A stretch of 64,000 nt of DNA from the NCBI RefSeq assembly GCF_900163835.1, contig NZ_FUKR01000053.1, forward strand, positions 1 through 64,000, read 5' to 3'. This stretch comes from Mycetocola reblochoni REB411 (GTDB lineage: Bacteria; Actinomycetota; Actinomycetes; Actinomycetales; Microbacteriaceae). The position numbers and the translations under genes are program-made. Numbering within the stretch: position 1 is the stretch's first letter; every line of letters starts with the position of its first letter. The notes under the pieces were generated by a model, which was given only the letters and a program-made list of their open reading frames with translations, did no database searches and was not told where the DNA came from. Of the stretch, positions 1 through 7,925 are shown piece by piece.

Positions 1-1
1 C

Positions 2-73
2 TCGGCCGTCGCCGCCCCTCCCACGGCGCCCGTGCCCGACCACCCCCGGGAGCAGAAGGAAGGCCAGTCATGA
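2..73 (+). CDS. 3' end of an upstream gene (partial)
   Basis: An open frame enters from the window edge and stops with TGA at 71-73, overlapping the ATG of the thiamine-binding gene by four bases (ATGA). Only about 23 codons are visible and they are Pro/Ala-rich and charged, so the product cannot be identified from sequence. In many actinobacteria a DUF77 thiamine-binding gene closes an energy-coupling-factor thiamine uptake operon, so the last codons of an EcfT-type or ATPase subunit are plausible. That identity is inference only. Confidence 0.4.
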   Translation, partial: SAVAAPPTAPVPDHPREQKEGQS

Positions 74-387
74 TCGTCGCATTCTCCGTCGCCCCCTCCG
101 GCGGCCCCTCCGCCCACGACGACGGGTCCGTGCACGACGCCGTCGCCGCCGCCGTTGCGGTGGTCCGTGCCTCCGGGCTGCCGAACCGCACCTCGAGCAT
201 GTTCACCGAGATCGAGGGGGAGTGGGACGAGGTCTTCGCGGTCGTCAAGGCCGCCACCGAGGCCGTCGCCGCCTACGGGACGCGCGTCTCGCTCGTGCTC
301 AAGGCCGACATCCGCCCGGGCCGGACGGGGGAGATCGACGGCAAGCTGGAGCGGCTGGAGGCGGCCCTGCAGGAGTCCGGCGCGTAG
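70..387 (+). CDS. Thiamine-binding protein, DUF77/MTH1187 family
   Basis: This 105-residue protein has the size and layout of the MTH1187/YkoF-like (DUF77) family, small ferredoxin-like alpha/beta proteins that bind thiamine or hydroxymethylpyrimidine in the cytoplasm. Family-typical features are the start MIVAFSVAPSG, a central segment with MFTEIEGEWDEVF, and the late strand RVSLVLKADIRPGR. It follows an AAGGAAGG ribosome site and overlaps the end of an upstream frame by four bases, so it is probably the last gene of an operon. Family members usually sit with ECF-type thiamine transporters, which would place the rest of that operon left of the window. Ligand assignment is by family, not by visible binding residues. 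Confidence 0.85.
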   Translation: MIVAFSVAPSGGPSAHDDGSVHDAVAAAVAVVRASGLPNRTSSMFTEIEGEWDEVFAVVKAATEAVAAYGTRVSLVLKADIRPGRTGEIDGKLERLEAALQESGA

Positions 388-544
388 GCGCGCCCGCGCC
401 TCACCGCCCGGCGGTCGGCTCGCGGGGCGAGGCACGTCCGCTGTGGCGCTGCCGAGCTCGGCGGCCCGTCGGCACGCCTGCAGCACCCTGCGGCCACCAC
501 GAACGGCGACGACAACCGCGCGCTCTCCTCGCCCAGGGGCCGGC

Positions 545-1192
545 TCAGGCCAGGATGACGCCGTCCCTGATCGCCTGCTTGCGCAGCGACACCTTCGTGC
601 CGACGTCGTAGCCGGCCTGGCGGTACTTCTCCCTGATGCGCTTGAGGTAGCTCTTCGCCGTCTCCTCCGAGATGCCGAGGGCGTAGGCGACCGACTTCAC
701 CGGCTCGCCGTTGGCGTAGAGGGCCATGACCCTGCGCTCCTGCGCGCTCAGCTTGGGGGTGCCGTCCTCGGTGGCGTTCAGCGCCTGACCGAGCTCGGGG
801 GAGATGAAGACCTCGCCCGCGTGCGCGGCGCGGATCGACTCGACGATCATGTCGACGTCCTCGCTCTTGAACAGGTAGCCGGAGGCGCCCGCGTTGAGCG
901 ACTCGCGGATGACCGCGGGCTCCGAGTAGGTGCTCATCATCACGGTGCGCGTGCCGGTCGACGTCAGCGTCGCCAGCTTCATCGACACGGGGATGCTGTC
1001 CTTCAGGTCCAGGTCGAGCAGCACGACGTCGGCGGGGAACTCGGGGTGGGTGAGCAGCTCGGGCCAGGACGCCACGGCGGCGACCATCTCGATGTCGTCC
1101 GCCGCTGACTTGATCCACTCGGTCAGCGCCCCGAGCAGCATGCGGTGGTCGTCGACGATGGCGAGCCGGATGGGGGCCGATGGTTCAGGCAT
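545..1192 (-). CDS. NarL/FixJ-type response regulator
   Basis: The 215-residue product has an N-terminal receiver domain (about 8-125) with acidic pair D14-D15, phospho-acceptor Asp60 in VVLLDLDL and a conserved Lys in GYLFKSED. A LuxR-type helix-turn-helix follows at about 146-195 (LSAQERRVMALYANGE, then ISEETAKSYLKRIREKY). It should be phosphorylated by the histidine kinase encoded upstream on the same strand and then bind DNA. It lies 51 bases after the end of the membrane-protein gene. An AAAGGA ribosome site precedes the ATG, so it may be the last gene of the kinase operon or have its own promoter in the gap. Its target genes are not evident. Confidence 0.92.
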   Translation of the reverse strand: MPEPSAPIRLAIVDDHRMLLGALTEWIKSAADDIEMVAAVASWPELLTHPEFPADVVLLDLDLKDSIPVSMKLATLTSTGTRTVMMSTYSEPAVIRESLNAGASGYLFKSEDVDMIVESIRAAHAGEVFISPELGQALNATEDGTPKLSAQERRVMALYANGEPVKSVAYALGISEETAKSYLKRIREKYRQAGYDVGTKVSLRKQAIRDGVILA

Positions 1193-1243
1193 GGGGGTCC
1201 TTTGGGTTCATTCTGTGACGAACGTTAGAGGCAGCTTAGTCGG

Positions 1244-2413
1244 TCACCGCGGCTCGATCGTCACGGTCAGGCTGATGCCGCCGTCCCTCGCCTCGGAGCT
1301 GTGCGGACCGATCTGCCGAAGCAGCTCCCAGAGGTTCGACTCCACCTCGCGTCGCCTCACCCCGGTCAGGCGGATGCGCAGCTCGCTCCGGGTGCTGCCT
1401 CCGGCAACCGTCGCGCGGGCGAACGACACCTCCCCGGCCACCGCGCCCCGCGTGCGCCCCGAGCAGAGCAGCCAGAGGGCAGAGACGAGGGCGTCCCTGG
1501 CGGTGCTGTCCAGCTCGGAGGCGATCGACTCGGGGTCGGTCACGGTGATCGCTCCGGCGAGCACCGAGCTGTCCGCGACCGCGTGGTTGAGCCAGGTCTC
1601 GCGCTTGCCGCTGAGGAGGAGCTGTCTAAGCTCCGCGGCGAGCTCCCCGGCCCTGGCGCTGCGCTCCGCATCGAGCGGGAGGGGGATGTCGCCGCGCGAG
1701 ATGGCACCGAACAGTCCCTCGATCTCACTGTCGAGCGCCCCGATCCGCGTCCCCGCCCACGGCTGGTGGCCGCTGTCCGCACTGCGTGTGGCGAGCGTCC
1801 CGTGCAGACGGGCCCTGTCCGCCGCCATGCCTCCCATGCGGCGCAGCGAGGCGGTGAGGGCGATCGCGAGCGTCGCGGGGACGAAGATGAGCACGTCGCT
1901 GCTCAGTGCCAGCGGGGTCAGGGCCCCGGCGTGCATCACGAGCACCACGTCGGGGATGATCCGGAGAACCGCGAGCCCCCCGAGCGCGAGGAGCATCTCC
2001 CTCGTCGGCCGCAACGGCGCGAGGGCGATGATCACGCCGCCGATCGCGCCCGTCACCGAGCTGGAGCTGTACGGGGGGCCGGCCACCACGGTGCCGCATC
2101 GGTCGAGCAGACAGGCGATCGTCAGCAGCGGCACCGCGACGGCGATCATGCGCGACGTCACCCGCATCCCGTTCCGACGCAGCCCGACGAGCCCGACCGC
2201 GAGCACGCCCAGCAGGATCGCCCAGCCGGCGGCGGAGAGCAGCGCACCCGGGCCGGGGCTCGTGATCGTCAGGAAACGGAACACGAAGAACCCGAACATG
2301 ATCAGCCCGCACACCAGCAGGCCGAGACCGAGCTGGACGCCCGGTGCCTCCGCCGGGGCCGCGGGGGGCTCGGCGCGCCCCGCGCGCGGTCGCGGCTCAC
2401 TCACGAACGTCAT
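1244..2413 (-). CDS. Membrane protein with possibly degenerate histidine-kinase-like C-terminus
   Basis: This 389-residue protein begins with a Pro/Ala/Glu-rich stretch, then about five or six hydrophobic segments between residues 28 and 190, and a soluble C-terminal half. The spacing of the C-terminal part (a helix DALVSALWLLCSGRTRG, strands SELRIRLTG, a final GGISLTVTIEP) recalls the ATP-binding domain of two-component kinases. The Asn of the N box and the G boxes are missing, and no phospho-accepting His is obvious. Its ATG overlaps the stop of the kinase gene by four bases, so the two are translationally coupled and the regulator follows. I infer a kinase partner or sensor subunit; no catalytic role is supported. 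It could equally be an unrelated membrane protein of unknown function. Confidence 0.75.
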   Translation of the reverse strand: MTFVSEPRPRAGRAEPPAAPAEAPGVQLGLGLLVCGLIMFGFFVFRFLTITSPGPGALLSAAGWAILLGVLAVGLVGLRRNGMRVTSRMIAVAVPLLTIACLLDRCGTVVAGPPYSSSSVTGAIGGVIIALAPLRPTREMLLALGGLAVLRIIPDVVLVMHAGALTPLALSSDVLIFVPATLAIALTASLRRMGGMAADRARLHGTLATRSADSGHQPWAGTRIGALDSEIEGLFGAISRGDIPLPLDAERSARAGELAAELRQLLLSGKRETWLNHAVADSSVLAGAITVTDPESIASELDSTARDALVSALWLLCSGRTRGAVAGEVSFARATVAGGSTRSELRIRLTGVRRREVESNLWELLRQIGPHSSEARDGGISLTVTIEPR

Positions 2414-3636
2414 CGCGGCATCTCCAGAACGACCGTCGTCCCCGCCCCGGGGGCGCTGAAGACGCGCGCGCCCCCTCCGGCGTCCGACATGCGCGCGACG
2501 ATGGAGTCGCGGAACCCCAGGCGGGCGGGATCGAGAGCATCGGGGTCGAAACCGCGGCCGGCGTCGGTCACGACCACCCTGACGGTCATCCCGTCGTCGC
2601 TCAGCGTGACCTGCGCGTGCGCCGTGCCCGCGTGCCTGCGCACGTTCTCGAGGCATTCGGTCAGGGCCAGCCGCACGGCGTCCGACTTCGGCGGGGGCAG
2701 CGCGAGCGCCGTGCTGCCGTGCCAGTCGATGTGCAGGCCGTGACCCTCGAAACGTTCGACGAGGTCCTCGAAGTCGCCGCGCTGCGTCCTCCGCTCGCTC
2801 CGGGTGACGAGCGAGTACGAGCCGGAGCGATGCGGCTCCGGCGTCTCGCCCTGGCGCAGCCGGGAGAGGAGCTCGGCGTCGGCTCCGGCCTGTTGACGCA
2901 GCGCACGGTCCTGAACGCCCGCACCACCGTGCGCGAGCATGGACAGCGTCGCCAGGACGGTGTCGTGGAGCAGGCGCGCCTCGCGCAGCCGCTGGGCCTC
3001 GACCTCGCTGGCGAGCCGCTCGAGCCGGTGGCCCTCGCCGATGCCGGCGACCTGGTGCGCCATCGAGACGAAGCTGCGGTGCAGCCAGAGCCCGAACGCG
3101 GCGCACAGGGCCCAGGCGGTCACATAGTGGGCGACGATGAGGGTGCGCAGCGTGTCGTCGACGGTGACGGCGAACACGAGCAGCAGCCCGGCGACGAAGG
3201 CGCCGACCAGACCGATCACCCTGCCCCAGCTGGACACGAGCAGCGGCGCGAGCGAGCCCGCGCCCCAGGACAGCACCATGAGGATGGCGAACGCGCTCGA
3301 GTTGGGCGTCACCGGGCCGGAGGACAGCAGGATCATCACGGCACTCGTCACCGACAGCACGATGACGCCCACCATCGCCAGCGGCCCCCTCCGCACCAGC
3401 AGGAACAGGTGGACCGCCCCGAGCAGCGCCAGCAGCGTCGCCGCGATCGCGGTGTCTGGCAGCCGCATCGGGCTGGGGATCGCCAGGCAGCACAGCGCGG
3501 CGACGACGCCGGACAGGCCGATCGCGAGCGTCGAGCGGGACAGCAGCCGGGACTGCTGCCAGGAGAAGCGGTTCTGCTCCTGCCTGCTCATGCCGTAGCG
3601 CTCGGGGGTGAAGCGCGCGAGCTCGGCGACGATCAT
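2410..3636 (-). CDS. Sensor histidine kinase (NarL-partner type)
   Basis: The 408-residue product has an N-terminal membrane domain of about five or six helices (residues 35-185), a linker, then a phosphotransfer helix with His224 in RLLHDTVLATL. The catalytic domain has an N box (LALTECLENVRRHAG, Asn331) and a G box DAGRGF at 358-363, ending GAGTTVVLEMPR. This is the architecture of kinases that pair with NarL/LuxR-type regulators, matching the regulator downstream. The start was chosen at ATG 3636 because a GGAGG site lies just upstream; the same frame is open much farther 5' but runs antisense through metX. The stop overlaps the next gene (ATGA). A TAGAGT -10 box lies at 3663-3668. The stimulus is unknown. 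Confidence 0.9.
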   Translation of the reverse strand: MIVAELARFTPERYGMSRQEQNRFSWQQSRLLSRSTLAIGLSGVVAALCCLAIPSPMRLPDTAIAATLLALLGAVHLFLLVRRGPLAMVGVIVLSVTSAVMILLSSGPVTPNSSAFAILMVLSWGAGSLAPLLVSSWGRVIGLVGAFVAGLLLVFAVTVDDTLRTLIVAHYVTAWALCAAFGLWLHRSFVSMAHQVAGIGEGHRLERLASEVEAQRLREARLLHDTVLATLSMLAHGGAGVQDRALRQQAGADAELLSRLRQGETPEPHRSGSYSLVTRSERRTQRGDFEDLVERFEGHGLHIDWHGSTALALPPPKSDAVRLALTECLENVRRHAGTAHAQVTLSDDGMTVRVVVTDAGRGFDPDALDPARLGFRDSIVARMSDAGGGARVFSAPGAGTTVVLEMPR

Positions 3637-3662
3637 GGGGGTCCTCCGGGAGTTCTGAGTGG

Positions 3663-3668
3663 ACTCTA
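3663..3668 (-). promoter_or_regulatory. -10 box for the two-component operon
   Basis: TAGAGT on the minus strand lies about 26 bases before the histidine-kinase ATG and leaves room for a short leader carrying the GGAGG ribosome site. It sits in the short gap after metX, so the signalling genes need not depend on metX transcription. No clear -35 was identified. Confidence 0.45.
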
Positions 3669-3728
3669 ACCGATCCGTCCGCCGCGGCGCGGTCGTCGCG
3701 CGGCCCCGTGCCACCCGGTGGGGGCCGC

Positions 3729-4946
3729 TCAGACGCTCCGGAGCAGGGTGCGCAGGGCGTCGGCGACCGCGGCGCTCTCGATGAGGAAGCCGTCGTGGCC
3801 GAACTCCGAGTCGATCTCGACGACGTCGTCGCCGAGGACGTTCCCCGGCAGCGCCCGCGCGATGCGCCGCTGGTCGGCGAGGGGGAACAGCCGGTCGCTC
3901 GTGACCCCGAGGACGAGGGACGGCGCGTCGATGCGGGACAGCGCCGCCTCCACGCCACCGCGGTCGCGGCCGACGTCGTGCGAGTTCATCGCCTCGGTCA
4001 GGCACAGGTAGCTGTTGGCGTCGAAGCGGCGGGTGAATCGGTTGCCGTGGAAGTCGAGGTAGGACTCGACGGCGAAGCGGCCTGACCGCCCGATCGGGTT
4101 CAGCCGGGACTGGGCCGCCCTGCCGAAGCGCGCATTGATCTCGTCGGCGCTGCGGTAGCTGATGAGGGCGATCCGCCTGGCCAGCGCCAGACCGCGGTGC
4201 GGTCCCTCGGCGGAGTCGTAGTAGTCGCCGCCCTCGAAGGCCTCGTCGGTGCGGATGGCGTCCAGCTGCACGGCGTTGAGCGCGATCTGGTCGGCCGTCG
4301 TCGCCGCCGTCGAGGCGAGGACCGCGAGCGAGGCGAAGCGCGCCGGGTCGAGCGCGGCGAGCTCGAGCACGTGCATGCCGCCCATCGAGCCGCCGACGAG
4401 CGCTGCGACGCGGGGGAGCCCGAGCTCGTCGAGCAGGCGGAGGATCGCCACCGCCTGATCCCTCACCGTCAGGTAGGGGAAGCGTGAGCCCCACTCCCTG
4501 CCGTCCGGTGCGAAGCCGGAGGGGCCGGTCGAGCCCTGGCAGCCGCCGAGCACGTTCGGCGCGACGACGAAGAAGCGGTCGGTGTCGATCGCCCGCCCCG
4601 GACCGACGATGTCGTCCCACCACCCCGGCGTTCGGTGCCCCGGCCCCGCCGGGCCGGCGACGTGGGAGTCGCCCGTCATCGCGTGCGGGACGAGGACGAC
4701 GTTGTCGGCGGCGGGGGAGAGCGTGCCCCAGGTCTCGTACGCGATCCTGACCGCCGGAAGCTCCCCGCCGGCCTCGAGGGCGAGCGCGCCGATCGAGGCG
4801 AAGCTCCTCCGGCCGACCGGGTCGCCGTCACGCCATGCGCCGGACACCGGCGGCTTGCCGAGCGAGAGCAGCTGCTCGGGGGGGATCAGGGCCGAGGGTA
4901 CGGTGTCCGCCGAGCTCTGCCAGTCCATGCCCCCATTGTCGTCCAT
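3729..4946 (-). CDS. metX: Homoserine O-acetyltransferase
   Basis: MetX transfers an acetyl group from acetyl-CoA to homoserine, activating it for sulfhydrylation in methionine synthesis. The 405-residue alpha/beta-hydrolase shows the nucleophile elbow GGSMGG (Ser187), the late catalytic His384 in EFGHDGFLIE, and family blocks PHAMTGDSHVAGP, GPGRAIDTDRFFVV and NVLGGCQGSTGPS. Length is normal. Two starts are possible, ATG 4946 and ATG 4928; the longer one is given. It follows metY on the same strand with a 36-base gap that holds a perfect GC palindrome. Its substrate homoserine comes from the hom gene at 28801, and its product goes to MetY. Annotation as an acetyl- rather than succinyltransferase rests on family resemblance. 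Confidence 0.95.
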   Translation of the reverse strand: MDDNGGMDWQSSADTVPSALIPPEQLLSLGKPPVSGAWRDGDPVGRRSFASIGALALEAGGELPAVRIAYETWGTLSPAADNVVLVPHAMTGDSHVAGPAGPGHRTPGWWDDIVGPGRAIDTDRFFVVAPNVLGGCQGSTGPSGFAPDGREWGSRFPYLTVRDQAVAILRLLDELGLPRVAALVGGSMGGMHVLELAALDPARFASLAVLASTAATTADQIALNAVQLDAIRTDEAFEGGDYYDSAEGPHRGLALARRIALISYRSADEINARFGRAAQSRLNPIGRSGRFAVESYLDFHGNRFTRRFDANSYLCLTEAMNSHDVGRDRGGVEAALSRIDAPSLVLGVTSDRLFPLADQRRIARALPGNVLGDDVVEIDSEFGHDGFLIESAAVADALRTLLRSV

Positions 4947-4948
4947 CC

Positions 4949-4964
4949 GCCGGGGGCCCCCGGC
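4949..4964. other. Perfect 16-bp GC palindrome in the metY-metX gap
   Basis: The sequence GCCGGGGGCCCCCGGC is a perfect inverted repeat immediately upstream of the metX start. As RNA it could fold into a short hairpin close to the metX ribosome site and modulate the metY/metX expression ratio. It is followed by TTTGTT on the plus strand, which would suit a terminator, but no plus-strand gene ends here. Function is unproven. Confidence 0.3.
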
Positions 4965-4982
4965 TTTGTTACGCCGCCCCGC

Positions 4983-6308
4983 TCAGTCGCGCCGGGACTG
5001 CACGAGACGGTTCGCCGCGGCCAGCGCCTGCTCCAGGTCGGCGATCAGGTCGGTGATGTTCTCCAGCCCGACCGAGAGGCGCACGAGCCCCGGCGTGACG
5101 CCCGTGGTGAGCTGCTGCTCGGGGGTGAGCTGGGAGTGCGTCGTCGAGGCGGGGTGGATGACGAGCGAGCGCACGTCGCCGATGTTCGCCAGGTGGCTGA
5201 ACAGCTGCAGCGAGTTGACCAGCTCGCGGCCCGCATCGACGCCGCCCTTCAGCTCGAAGGACAGCACCGCGCCGACGCCGCGGGGGGCGTAGCGGTTCGC
5301 GGCGGCGTACCACGGGCTCGACGGGAGACCCGAGTAGTTTACGCTGGCGATGTCCGGGTGCGCGTCGAGCCATTCGGCGATCTCCTGCGCGTTCTGCACG
5401 TGCCGCTCGACCCGGAGCGAGAGCGTCTCGATGCCCTGGATGAGCAGCCAGGCACTGTTCGGCGAGATCGCCGAGCCCAGGTCGCGCAGCCCCTGCACAC
5501 GGGCCTTGATGATGTACGCCAGCGGGTCGCCGACCGCCGTCGTGTAGCTGGCGCCGTGGTACGAGGGATCGGGCTCGGTCAGGCCGGGGAAGCGGTCGAC
5601 GTTCGCCGACCACGCGAAGGTTCCGCCGTCGACGATCGCGCCGCCGATCACCGTTCCGTGGCCGCCGAGGAACTTCGTCGCCGAGTGCACGATGATGTCG
5701 GCGCCGTGCTCGAACGGGCGGATGAGGTACGGCGTCGCGATGGTGTTGTCGACGATGAGCGGGATGCCGGACTCGTGGGCGACGTCGGCCACGAGCCGGA
5801 TGTCGAGCACGTTGATGCGCGGGTTGCCGATCGTCTCCGCGAAGAACAGCTTCGTGTTGGGGCGCACCGCGCGCCGCCACTCGTCGGGGTCGTCCTGGTC
5901 CTCGACGAAGGTCGTCTCGATGCCGAGCTTGGCCAGCGTGTAGCGGAACAGGTTGTACGTGCCGCCGTAGATCGAGGACGAGGAGACGATGTGGTCGCCC
6001 GCCTGGGCGATGTTGAGCACCGCGAGCGTCTCCGCCGCCTGCCCGCTGGACACCAGCAGCGCCCCGGTCCCGCCCTCGAGCGCGGCGATGCGCTGCTCGG
6101 CGACGTCCTGGGTGGGGTTCTGGATGCGCGTGTAGATGTTGCCCGGCTCGCTCAGGGAGAACAGGTTCTTCGCGTGGTCCGCATCGTTGAAGACGTAGCT
6201 GGTGGTCTGGTAGATCGGCGTCGCACGTGCGTTGGTCACCGGGTCCGGCTGCGCCCCGGCGTGGATCTGCGCGGTCTCGAACTTCCAGGACGACGAGTCG
6301 AGGGTCAT
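4983..6308 (-). CDS. metY: O-acetylhomoserine/O-acetylserine sulfhydrylase
   Basis: MetY is a cytosolic pyridoxal-phosphate enzyme that uses sulfide to turn O-acetylhomoserine into homocysteine. The 441-residue sequence carries the Cys/Met-metabolism PLP pattern with the Schiff-base Lys212 in HSATKFLGGHGT, the cofactor-contact segment SSGQAAETLAVLN, the PLP-binding Asp of IVDNTIATP and the N-terminal ETAQIHAGAQPDP typical of MetY. The length matches MetY (about 430-445) and exceeds MetB (about 380). An AGGAG site precedes the ATG and a TACTGT -10 box lies at 6356-6361. It is co-oriented with metX, which supplies its substrate; sulfide comes from assimilation genes not in this window. Confidence 0.95.
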   Translation of the reverse strand: MTLDSSSWKFETAQIHAGAQPDPVTNARATPIYQTTSYVFNDADHAKNLFSLSEPGNIYTRIQNPTQDVAEQRIAALEGGTGALLVSSGQAAETLAVLNIAQAGDHIVSSSSIYGGTYNLFRYTLAKLGIETTFVEDQDDPDEWRRAVRPNTKLFFAETIGNPRINVLDIRLVADVAHESGIPLIVDNTIATPYLIRPFEHGADIIVHSATKFLGGHGTVIGGAIVDGGTFAWSANVDRFPGLTEPDPSYHGASYTTAVGDPLAYIIKARVQGLRDLGSAISPNSAWLLIQGIETLSLRVERHVQNAQEIAEWLDAHPDIASVNYSGLPSSPWYAAANRYAPRGVGAVLSFELKGGVDAGRELVNSLQLFSHLANIGDVRSLVIHPASTTHSQLTPEQQLTTGVTPGLVRLSVGLENITDLIADLEQALAAANRLVQSRRD

Positions 6309-6355
6309 GGTGGCTCTCCTGTGAGGTAGACGGTGGCGACGAACGCCGCATGACC

Positions 6356-6361
6356 ACAGTA
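6356..6361 (-). promoter_or_regulatory. -10 box of the metY-metX operon
   Basis: TACTGT on the minus strand, about 48 bases upstream of the metY ATG, leaves a leader of roughly 40 bases with an AGGAG ribosome site. The imperfect palindrome at 6388-6410 lies about 30-50 bases upstream, a position where a regulator of sulfur genes could act. Confidence 0.45.
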
Positions 6362-6387
6362 GGGAGTGGCGGACCCCGAGGCCAACG

Positions 6388-6410
6388 GCCGGTCACCTGC
6401 GGTAACCGGC
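6388..6410. promoter_or_regulatory. Operator-like palindrome between metY and the SDR gene
   Basis: GCCGGTCACC and GGTAACCGGC flank TGC and match as inverted arms in 9 of 10 positions. The site lies in the divergent promoter region between metY and the short-chain dehydrogenase gene. It does not match the Corynebacterium McbR motif as I know it, so the cognate regulator is unknown. Confidence 0.3.
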
Positions 6411-6447
6411 GCGCGTGGCGCCGGACGCCCCGGTCTACGCTTGTCGC

Positions 6448-7230
6448 ATGACGATTCGACGTGCAGTTGTGACAGGTGCCAGCTCGGGGATCGGCGCGGA
6501 GACCGTGCGGGTCCTGCGCCGCGAGGGATGGGACGTCGTTGGTGTGGCACGTCGGGCCGACCGGCTGGCGGCGCTCGCCGCGGAGACCGGCGCCGACACG
6601 GTCGTCGCCGACATCACCCGCGACGAGGACGTCGCAGCACTGGCCGAGCACGTGCGGAGCAGCGGGGGCGCCGACGTGCTGATCAACAACGCCGGCGGCG
6701 CTCTCGGACTCGACTCCGTCGAGGACTCCGCGCTCGAGGACTGGGAGCAGATGTACGACTCGAACGTGCTCGGCACCAAGCGCGTCATCGCCGCGCTGCT
6801 CCCCGTGCTGCGCGAGAGCGTGGAGGAGGGGCGCAGCGCCTCCATCCTGGCCGTGACGAGCATCGCCGGCCGGGAGGCCTACGCGAAGGGCGGCGGGTAC
6901 AACGCGGCCAAGTTCGCCGAGCGCGCCCTGCTTCGGGCCCTGCGGCTCGACCTCGTCGGCGAGCCGATCCGGGTCATCGACATCGCTCCGGGCATGGTGA
7001 AGACCGAGGAGTTCTCCCTCGTGCGCTTCGGCGGCGACCAGGCCAGGGCCGACGCCGTCTACGAGGGGGTGGAGACACCGCTCACCGCCGAGGACGTGGC
7101 GCAGACGATCCGGTTCGCCGTGGAGCTGCCTCCGTTCGTCAACCTCGACGAGGTCGTCATCAAGCCGGTGGCGCAGGCCGCGCCGTACAGCGTCGCCAAG
7201 GGTCCGCTGCGCGTCAGGGACGCCAGGTGA
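6448..7230 (+). CDS. Short-chain dehydrogenase/reductase, YdfG-like
   Basis: The 260-residue classical SDR has the dinucleotide-binding motif TGASSGIG (9-16), NNAG (80-83), catalytic Ser138 in VTSIAG and the YxxxK pair Tyr151/Lys155 in GGGYNAAKFAERALL. The segment VIDIAPGMVKTEEFSLVRF after the active site resembles the NADP-dependent YdfG/serine 3-dehydrogenase group, which acts on 3-hydroxy acids or aldehydes. The exact substrate cannot be read from the sequence. The ATG at 6448 lies seven bases after a TACGCT -10 box, suggesting a leaderless message. Its stop overlaps the next start (GTGA), so it heads a three-gene unit with the S51-like gene and ung. Confidence 0.9.
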   Translation: MTIRRAVVTGASSGIGAETVRVLRREGWDVVGVARRADRLAALAAETGADTVVADITRDEDVAALAEHVRSSGGADVLINNAGGALGLDSVEDSALEDWEQMYDSNVLGTKRVIAALLPVLRESVEEGRSASILAVTSIAGREAYAKGGGYNAAKFAERALLRALRLDLVGEPIRVIDIAPGMVKTEEFSLVRFGGDQARADAVYEGVETPLTAEDVAQTIRFAVELPPFVNLDEVVIKPVAQAAPYSVAKGPLRVRDAR

Positions 7231-7925
7231 GCATCCGGCTCAGCGGGGCCGAGGACGCGGGCGGGGTGCAGGGCGACACCGTCGCCGCGCTCGTCGCTGA
7301 CGCGTCCCGCCGTGCCGATGCCGCGCAGGGCCTCACCAGGATCGCCGTGCTCGTCGACGCGGAGGCGGAGGGCGACGCGCTCGCGACCCTGCTCGCCGAG
7401 CTCGGCGCGGAGGCCGTCGTGACCGTCGTCGGCCCGGACGCCCCCGCCGAGGCCGTGGCGCTCGCCGGGGCGACCGGGGTCGTCGTGTCGGGCACGGCGA
7501 CGCCCCGCGTGCGCGAGGGCATCGAGCCGATCATGGGCGAGCTGCGTCGACGGGCGGCGGCAGGGGAACCGTACCTCGGCATCGGCGCGGGCAGGGACCT
7601 CGCGGCGGAGAGGGCGCTTCTCGGCGGCAGCCGCATCGGCGGGGTCCAGGTGATCCCCGAGCAGGACGCGGCCGAGGAGGTCGTGCTCGCCCCGGGGATC
7701 GGTCTCATCGACGTCGGCATCGACGGGTCGGCCGCCGAGCGGGGCACGCTCACGCGGCTCATCGCCCTGACCGAGGCCGGCGAGCTGCCGGGCGGCGTCG
7801 CCCTCGACGCGGGGGCCGTCCTCGTCGTCGCCGACGGCTCGCTCGCCGTCGCCGGGAGCGGAAGCGCCTGGCAGGTGCTGCCCGCCGACCACGGCGTGCA
7901 GGTCTCGTCCATTCCCGCCACGTGA
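7227..7925 (+). CDS. Peptidase S51/cyanophycinase-like protein, catalytically degenerate
   Basis: The 232-residue product (GTG start overlapping the SDR stop) has no obvious active site but keeps the outline of the peptidase S51 fold. [18 protein letters not shown] sits where the family has its GGG(N/D)Q loop. GIGAGRDLA (118-126) takes the place of the nucleophile block [25 protein letters not shown] (155-173) replaces the late GxGL...D-Q-H-F..RGR block, and [21 protein letters not shown] matches the C-terminal strands. The nucleophile Ser is Gly120 and the catalytic His is missing. I infer a non-enzymatic homologue, perhaps binding a ligand. It overlaps ung by four bases at its 3' end. The family call is moderate. 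Confidence 0.6.
   Translation: MSIRLSGAEDAGGVQGDTVAALVADASRRADAAQGLTRIAVLVDAEAEGDALATLLAELGAEAVVTVVGPDAPAEAVALAGATGVVVSGTATPRVREGIEPIMGELRRRAAAGEPYLGIGAGRDLAAERALLGGSRIGGVQVIPEQDAAEEVVLAPGIGLIDVGIDGSAAERGTLTRLIALTEAGELPGGVALDAGAVLVVADGSLAVAGSGSAWQVLPADHGVQVSSIPAT

Noticed and set aside
4949-4970. A rho-independent terminator on the plus strand between metY and metX
   Set aside because: The palindrome with TTTGTT looks like one, but both genes are on the minus strand and nothing ends there on plus.
4635-6329. A 564-codon plus-strand open frame opposite metX and metY
   Set aside because: Pure antisense of two well-supported enzymes, Arg-rich, with no motif and no ribosome site.
6309-6447. SAM riboswitch or S-box leader ahead of metY
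   Set aside because: The leader is only about 40 bases and shows no S-box or SAM-II pattern; only an operator-like palindrome is present.
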